Both the position numbers and the translations under genes were made by a program. A DNA stretch of 30,809 bases from JBOGJI01 sp050747865 (lineage in GTDB: Bacteria; Acidobacteriota; Thermoanaerobaculia; Multivoradales; JAHEKO01). Below the pieces are notes generated by a model that saw only the letters and a list, made by a program, of their open reading frames with translations, was not told where the DNA came from and made no database searches. Position 1 is the first letter of the stretch; every line of letters begins with the position of its first letter. Where the stretch lies: NCBI GenBank assembly GCA_050747865.1, contig JBOGJI010000096.1:1-30809 (forward strand). Reading direction: 5' to 3'. Below are positions 29,754 through 30,809 of the stretch, piece after piece.

Positions 29754-30809
29754 CACCGCCCCGCCCGAGACCTATACGGTTCTGCGGCTCTGCGAGGAAG
29801 TGCAGGCGCTGGTATCCCAGGCCTGGGGCTCGGTTTGGGTGGCGGGCGAGGTCCAGCGGCCGCGTCCCCACAGATCGGGTCACCTGTATCTGGAGCTCGT
29901 CGAGAAGGGAGACGGTGCGCAGCCCGTGGCCTCGCTTGGCGCGGTGATCTGGCGGAGTCATCTGGCACGGATTCAGCAGATCCTGAGGCAGGCAGGCGTG
30001 ACGCTCGACGAGGGAGTCCAGATCCGCTGTCACGGCCGGCTGGACTTCTACCCTCCGCACGGCAAGCTGCAGCTCGTCATCGACCAGATCGACCCGATCT
30101 TCACCGAGGGGCAGCTCGAGCGCCAGCGCCGCGAGACCCTGGAGGCGCTGGTTCGCGAAGAACTGCTCGAGCGCAACAAGGGGCTGCCGCTGCCGGTGGC
30201 GCCGCTGGCCGTCGGGCTGGTGACCTCGGAGGGCAGCGCCGCCTACCACGACTTTCTCACCTCCCTGGCCGGCAGCGGCTACGCCTTCCGCGTGCTCTTC
30301 GTACACGCGGCGGTGCAGGGCAAGGGGGCGGAGCGAGAGGTCGCCGGCGCGCTCGAGCTGCTGGGGCGTCAGGCGCTCGATTGCGTCGCCCTGGTGCGCG
30401 GCGGCGGCTCGCGCAGCGACCTGGCGGCGTTCGACAGCCGTGCGGTGGCCGAGGCGGTGGCCCGCTGCCCGCTGCCGGTGCTCACCGGCCTGGGTCACGA
30501 GATCGACTTCAGCGTCGCCGACCGGGTGGCGCACGCCCACGAGAAGACTCCGACCGCCGTGGCCGAGGCGCTGGTCCAGCGCGTGGCCCAGGCGGAGGCG
30601 TCCCTGCTCGACCTCACCACCCGCGTGGCGCGCCGCGCCGAGCGGCGGATGGCCGTGGCGCGGCAGACGGTGCGCGTCGTGGAACGGGATCTGCGCGCGG
30701 TGCGCGGCCGCCTCCGCCACGCCGGGCAACGTCTGGCGACCCTGGCAGCGAGTCTGCGGCGCTCTGGTCGTGCGCGCGTGCGCGCCGCCGGCGCACGCCG
30801 CATCGGTAC
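29749..30809 (+). CDS. xseA: Exodeoxyribonuclease VII large subunit, 3' end beyond the window
   Basis: At least 353 codons of XseA, which with XseB degrades single-stranded DNA from both ends. The N-terminal OB-fold reads YTVLRLCEEVQALVSQAWGS, VWVAGEV and SGHLYLELVEKG. The catalytic region has GLVTSEGSAAYHDFLTSL, VRGGGSRSDLAAFDSRAVAE, TGLGHEIDFSVAD and KTPTAVAE. An Arg-rich coiled-coil region begins near residue 270. An in-frame TGA at 29737-29739 sits upstream and no ATG, GTG or TTG occurs before the conserved N-terminus; ATT at 29749 (or ATC at 29746) is the best start. The first GTG, at 29800, would delete conserved sequence. Confidence 0.92.
   Translation, partial: MNTAPPETYTVLRLCEEVQALVSQAWGSVWVAGEVQRPRPHRSGHLYLELVEKGDGAQPVASLGAVIWRSHLARIQQILRQAGVTLDEGVQIRCHGRLDFYPPHGKLQLVIDQIDPIFTEGQLERQRRETLEALVREELLERNKGLPLPVAPLAVGLVTSEGSAAYHDFLTSLAGSGYAFRVLFVHAAVQGKGAEREVAGALELLGRQALDCVALVRGGGSRSDLAAFDSRAVAEAVARCPLPVLTGLGHEIDFSVADRVAHAHEKTPTAVAEALVQRVAQAEASLLDLTTRVARRAERRMAVARQTVRVVERDLRAVRGRLRHAGQRLATLAASLRRSGRARVRAAGARRIG

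Noticed and set aside
1..30809. CRISPR arrays, tRNA or rRNA genes, prophage genes, insertion-sequence transposases
   Set aside because: I looked for regularly spaced repeats, tRNA-like cloverleaf ends, phage structural motifs and DDE transposase motifs and found none I could support.

Overview
The window is about 70% GC by eye, with dense gene packing, frequent ATGA or GTGA start-stop overlaps and many GTG starts. The best taxonomic clue is the 907-residue GWxTD plus VWA protein at 25748-28471, an architecture I associate with Acidobacteriota (perhaps Thermoanaerobaculia-like). This agrees with the DUF2911, two-component-propeller, IPTL-like and Spy/CnrX-type proteins. The assignment is inference; there is no rRNA here to confirm it.

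Layout. (1) 1-3692 is a decayed accessory stretch: a 283-bp copy of the 3' end of an ABC exporter joined mid-gene to the 3' half of a HAD phosphatase, an antitoxin-like tail, an MNT/HEPN pair with two amber codons and a truncated hepT, a coupled hypothetical/DUF429 pair, and an intact DUF433/DUF5615 toxin-antitoxin pair. (2) 3693-9477 holds the full ABC exporter, a secreted DUF2911 protein, a Phd/PIN toxin-antitoxin pair coupled to a KDPG aldolase, a Spy-like periplasmic protein and a phospholipase-D-type synthase. (3) 9577-11505 is an envelope-stress module: an ECF sigma factor, a small membrane anti-sigma candidate and a CnrX-like sensor, with a second Spy-like protein transcribed divergently. 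(4) 11577-16726 (minus strand) carries a TPR lipoprotein, phosphofructokinase, a DUF423 protein and glutamine-dependent NAD synthetase. (5) 16929-17548 is an RHH/PIN toxin-antitoxin pair. (6) 17670-21028 is a cytochrome-oxidase assembly cluster: cupredoxin-like lipoprotein, heme A synthase, heme O synthase and SCO. DUF420 (24217-24648) probably belongs to it but is separated by about 3.2 kb of mostly broken genes (propeller fragment, DUF11/IPTL tail, speD, a frameshifted sigma-54 activator-like AAA+ gene, an Uma2 remnant). (7) 24637-30809 holds a YhaM-like OB/HD nuclease, the GWxTD/VWA secreted protein with a coupled secreted partner, an unknown cytoplasmic protein and the 5' part of xseA, which appears to start at ATT.

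No single new multi-gene defence or biosynthetic system is evident. The most unusual signals are: probable ATT initiation at xseA and possibly at the AAA+ gene; heptanucleotide repeats inside the ctaA coding sequence; three toxin-antitoxin operons whose promoters predict leaderless mRNAs; a palindromic divergent promoter at the sigma/Spy module; a sigma-54 activator relic lacking its key motifs; and several mid-gene seams that point to rearrangement or, less interestingly, assembly error.
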